This document shows, in pieces, positions 6,554-8,265 of a stretch of 8,265 nt of DNA. How positions within the stretch are numbered: position 1 is the first letter of the stretch; the number at the start of each line of letters is the position of its first letter. Source of the stretch: CAILLO01 sp964579735 (lineage in GTDB: Bacteria; Bacillota; Clostridia; Saccharofermentanales; UBA5734); contig CAZOHH010000087.1 in NCBI GenBank assembly GCA_964579735.1, positions 1 to 8,265 of the forward strand. The letters run 5' to 3'. The translations under genes and the position numbers were made by a program. A model generated the notes under the pieces. It had not been told where the DNA came from. It ran no database searches and saw nothing but the letters and a program-made list of their open reading frames with translations.

Positions 6554-7816
6554 CTAAGGCTTCAGGCATCCGAGCGGGACGACGTGGACGCCGTCCTCCC
6601 GTTTGTACGCGAATTCGGTGGCCGAGGCGATCATCAGGAAGGAAGGTTCCCTCATCTTGTCCGTATTCACGCGTTCCGCGAGTCGGATCAGATTCTCCGC
6701 CGCCCGATCGAACTCCGTGGCCCCCATCTTGACCTCGACCGCGCCCCAGCGTCCGTCTCGCAGCACTACGACCGCGTCGGACTCCAGACCGGTCTTGTCC
6801 CGATAATGGAAGACGCTGCCGTCCATCGAATCCGCATAGACCCGAAGGTCCCGAATGCACAGGGATTCGAAGAGATAGCCGAATGTGTTGAAGTCCTCCA
6901 GAAGTCTCGACGCGGTGATTCCCATGACAGCCGTCGCGATGGACGGATCCACGAAATGGCGCTTGGCGGTCGTTCGAATCGGAGTCTTCGAGCGCAGGGA
7001 GGGATTCCAGGCGGGCAGGTCCTCGACGACGTAGATCCGTTCCAAGGCGTTCAGATACGAGGCGACCGTGGGCAACGTGATGCTTTCATCCTGTCCCTCC
7101 ATGTCGCTCTTCAAGGTGCCCATGGAGGCTTCGGTCGAGAGGTTGCGCGCCAGGGACCGCATCAGGGCCTGGACCTTCCCGGGGCTCTTCTCGACTTCAT
7201 CGACCCGGGATGCATCCTGGTGGATCACGGCATCGACGTAGTCCCTCGCCCGCTTCTCCGCCACCTTTCCTTCGTCCTGCACGGACGCGGGCCAGCCGCC
7301 CCGAACGACGAGGGAGGCGAGGCGCTCGATGGAGATCCGGTTGACTCCGGAAATATCGACTGTGCCGGAAAACAGGTCCGACAAGGAAACCGAGCCGTCC
7401 GATTCCTGCGACTCGAACAAACTCATCGGCCGCATGCGAAGCCGCGAAATCCGTCCGGTTCCGGTATGTGCGGTCTTATTGTCGGCGGGAACGGCCGATC
7501 CGGTCAGAATGAACTGCCCGGTCCGATCCCGTTGGTCGACCGTGTATCGGACGGCATCCCACAGGACCGGGGCGATCTGCCACTCGTCCAGCAGTCGTGG
7601 CGTCGCACCTTTCAGCAGGAGCGAAGGCTGAATCGCAGCGGTCTTCAGATAGTCCGCCTTCTTGTCCGGTTCCTGCATCATGAGGACGCTCTTCGCGACC
7701 TGCTGCGCCGTCCTCGTCTTGCCGCACCATTTCGGGCCCTCGATCAGAACAGCGCCGGACGCCTCCAATGCGGCCTGCAGCATCCCGTCGGCGATTCTCG
7801 GCAGATAGGCACCCAT
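6554..7816 (-). CDS. AAA_14 / DUF4143 ATPase with PD-(D/E)xK-like C-terminal domain
   Basis: The 420-residue protein belongs to the common but poorly understood ATP-binding DUF4143 family. Walker A is GPKWCGKT (27-34), Walker B is RLLDEW (74-79; D77, E78), ILTGSAV (103-109) is the sensor-1 strand, and the basic run GTGRISRLRMRP (119-130) follows as usual. A helical, probably winged-helix segment covers about 210-270. The C-terminus has FES (316-318), LESDAVV (344-350; D347) and WGAVEVKMG (357-365; E361, K363), the D...ExK arrangement of PD-(D/E)xK nuclease folds. Start 7816 is preceded by AAGGAG with 10 nt spacing; an earlier in-frame ATG at 7858 lies inside a repeat and has no ribosome site. 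All motifs look intact. The gene has no obvious metabolic link to its neighbours and is bracketed by copies of one short motif, suggesting a separately acquired unit. The biological role is unknown. Confidence 0.88.
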   Translation of the reverse strand: MGAYLPRIADGMLQAALEASGAVLIEGPKWCGKTRTAQQVAKSVLMMQEPDKKADYLKTAAIQPSLLLKGATPRLLDEWQIAPVLWDAVRYTVDQRDRTGQFILTGSAVPADNKTAHTGTGRISRLRMRPMSLFESQESDGSVSLSDLFSGTVDISGVNRISIERLASLVVRGGWPASVQDEGKVAEKRARDYVDAVIHQDASRVDEVEKSPGKVQALMRSLARNLSTEASMGTLKSDMEGQDESITLPTVASYLNALERIYVVEDLPAWNPSLRSKTPIRTTAKRHFVDPSIATAVMGITASRLLEDFNTFGYLFESLCIRDLRVYADSMDGSVFHYRDKTGLESDAVVVLRDGRWGAVEVKMGATEFDRAAENLIRLAERVNTDKMREPSFLMIASATEFAYKREDGVHVVPLGCLKP

Positions 7817-7856
7817 CCAGACTCCACTCCTTCCCAACCTGTGCCCATCATACACC

Positions 7857-7925
7857 ATTTTATCGTTTGGCGCGATTTCATTTTACTGTTTGGCTCGATT
7901 TCATTTTATAGTTTGGCGCGATTTT
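7857..7925. repeat. Three 23-bp direct repeats upstream of the DUF4143 ATPase gene
   Basis: Perfectly abutting units lie at 7857-7879, 7880-7902 and 7903-7925. On the plus strand each has the shape ATTTTA, two variable bases, then GTTTGGCGCGATTT and one base (GGCTCG in the middle unit). Unit 1 differs from unit 2 at three positions and from unit 3 at two. The array begins 2 bp inside the dehydrogenase stop codon and ends 41 bp before the ATPase ATG. It is AT-rich against a GC-rich background. A role as an operator array, protein-recognition site or element boundary is inference. Confidence 0.85.
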
Positions 7926-8265
7926 ACTTCACTTCCTCGTCGAACACGACCGCGACCTTGCCGCAGCGGCCCTCGGCCATGAGCGCGTAAGCCTCGGCGG
8001 CCTTCTCCAGCGGGAAGCGGTGGGTGACGAGGTCCTCGGGGTGGATACCCCAGCGGACGAGCCGGTGGACGAGCTCCTCCATGCGCCAGATGCTCGTGAC
8101 CCAGGAGCCGTAAATGGTCTTCTGGTCGTGGAGCATGTCGGGGCTGGGGTTGAACTCGACCGTTCCGCCCTCGCCCACGAAGGCGATCTTCCCCCACTTG
8201 CGGGTCGCGCGGATAGCGAGCTGCCGCCCGGAGGTGTGGCCGGAGCAGTCCACGGCGCGCTCGAA
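7924..8265 (-). CDS. Medium-chain zinc-type alcohol/polyol dehydrogenase, C-terminal fragment (5' end cut by window edge)
   Basis: An open frame enters from the right edge and ends at TAA 7926-7924, giving 113 visible residues. The text AVDCSGHTSG...GKIAFVGEGG is the end of the Rossmann domain of medium-chain dehydrogenases. YGSWVTSIWRMEELVHRLV, then HRFPLEKAAEAYALMAEGRCGKVAVVF, is the characteristic C-terminal return to the catalytic domain seen in sorbitol, threonine and alcohol dehydrogenases. Full family length is about 340-350, so roughly two thirds, including the zinc-binding part, is outside. It would oxidise an alcohol or polyol with NAD(P). It points the same way as the ATPase, hydrolase and reductase genes. 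The stop codon touches the first of three 23-bp repeats. The substrate is not determinable from this part. Confidence 0.85.
   Translation of the reverse strand, partial: FERAVDCSGHTSGRQLAIRATRKWGKIAFVGEGGTVEFNPSPDMLHDQKTIYGSWVTSIWRMEELVHRLVRWGIHPEDLVTHRFPLEKAAEAYALMAEGRCGKVAVVFDEEVK

Noticed and set aside
7878..7904. Eight-codon reading frame within the repeats (MKSSQTVK) joined by ATGA overlap to the next unit on the minus strand
   Set aside because: The 23-bp period makes ATG-to-TGA chains possible, but there is no ribosome site and the pattern follows automatically from the repeat sequence. Kept only as a curiosity.
6044..7990. Plus-strand open frame of 648 codons spanning the hydrolase start, the ATPase gene and the dehydrogenase end
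   Set aside because: It crosses three well-supported minus-strand genes and their spacers and has no recognisable motif or ribosome site.

Overview
The window comes from a GC-rich (roughly 60-65% by eye) bacterial chromosome with sigma70-type promoters, strong purine-rich Shine-Dalgarno sites and tight gene packing. Nothing visible fixes the phylum. The mix of a sugar isomerase/kinase/aldolase set, a ferredoxin-tailed aldo/keto reductase and a DUF4143 ATPase would fit a carbohydrate-degrading gut or sediment bacterium, but that is only an impression. There are seven protein genes, two of them cut by the window edges, and no rRNA, tRNA, CRISPR array or recognisable transposase.

Left half (1-3969): a divergent sugar-catabolism module. 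On the minus strand an FGGY-family carbohydrate kinase (1335-2825) is followed, with a 4-bp ATGA overlap, by an L-fucose-isomerase-like ketol isomerase (1-1338, C-terminus off the left edge). On the plus strand is a class II (zinc) ketose-phosphate aldolase (2959-3969). Isomerase, kinase and aldolase together form the standard route aldose -> ketose -> ketose phosphate -> DHAP plus aldehyde; the sugar cannot be read from the sequence. The 133-bp divergent spacer carries two face-to-face promoters that occupy almost the same DNA. A perfect 14-bp palindrome (GTGTATCGATACAC, central CG as in LacI-family operators) is placed where one repressor could shut both.

Right half (3955-8265), all on the minus strand. 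In transcription order these are the C-terminal end of a zinc-type medium-chain alcohol/polyol dehydrogenase (7924-8265), an AAA_14/DUF4143 ATPase with a PD-(D/E)xK-like C-terminus (6554-7816), a beta-lactamase-fold serine hydrolase (5003-6457), and an aldo/keto reductase with a two-cluster ferredoxin tail (3955-4971). The reductase gene ends tail-to-tail inside the aldolase gene with a 15-bp overlap. The dehydrogenase and reductase could handle the aldehyde or alcohol products of the aldolase module, but this is inference from proximity only.

The most unusual feature is around the ATPase gene. Three 23-bp direct repeats (7857-7925) sit just upstream of it, starting on the dehydrogenase stop codon. 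An 11-bp exact copy of their core (CGTTTGGCGCG) lies 1 bp beyond its stop codon (6542-6552), in the same orientation. The ATPase thus looks like a discrete cassette bracketed by its own sequence motif and set between two metabolic genes. That makes it the best candidate here for an undescribed mobile or self-regulating unit.
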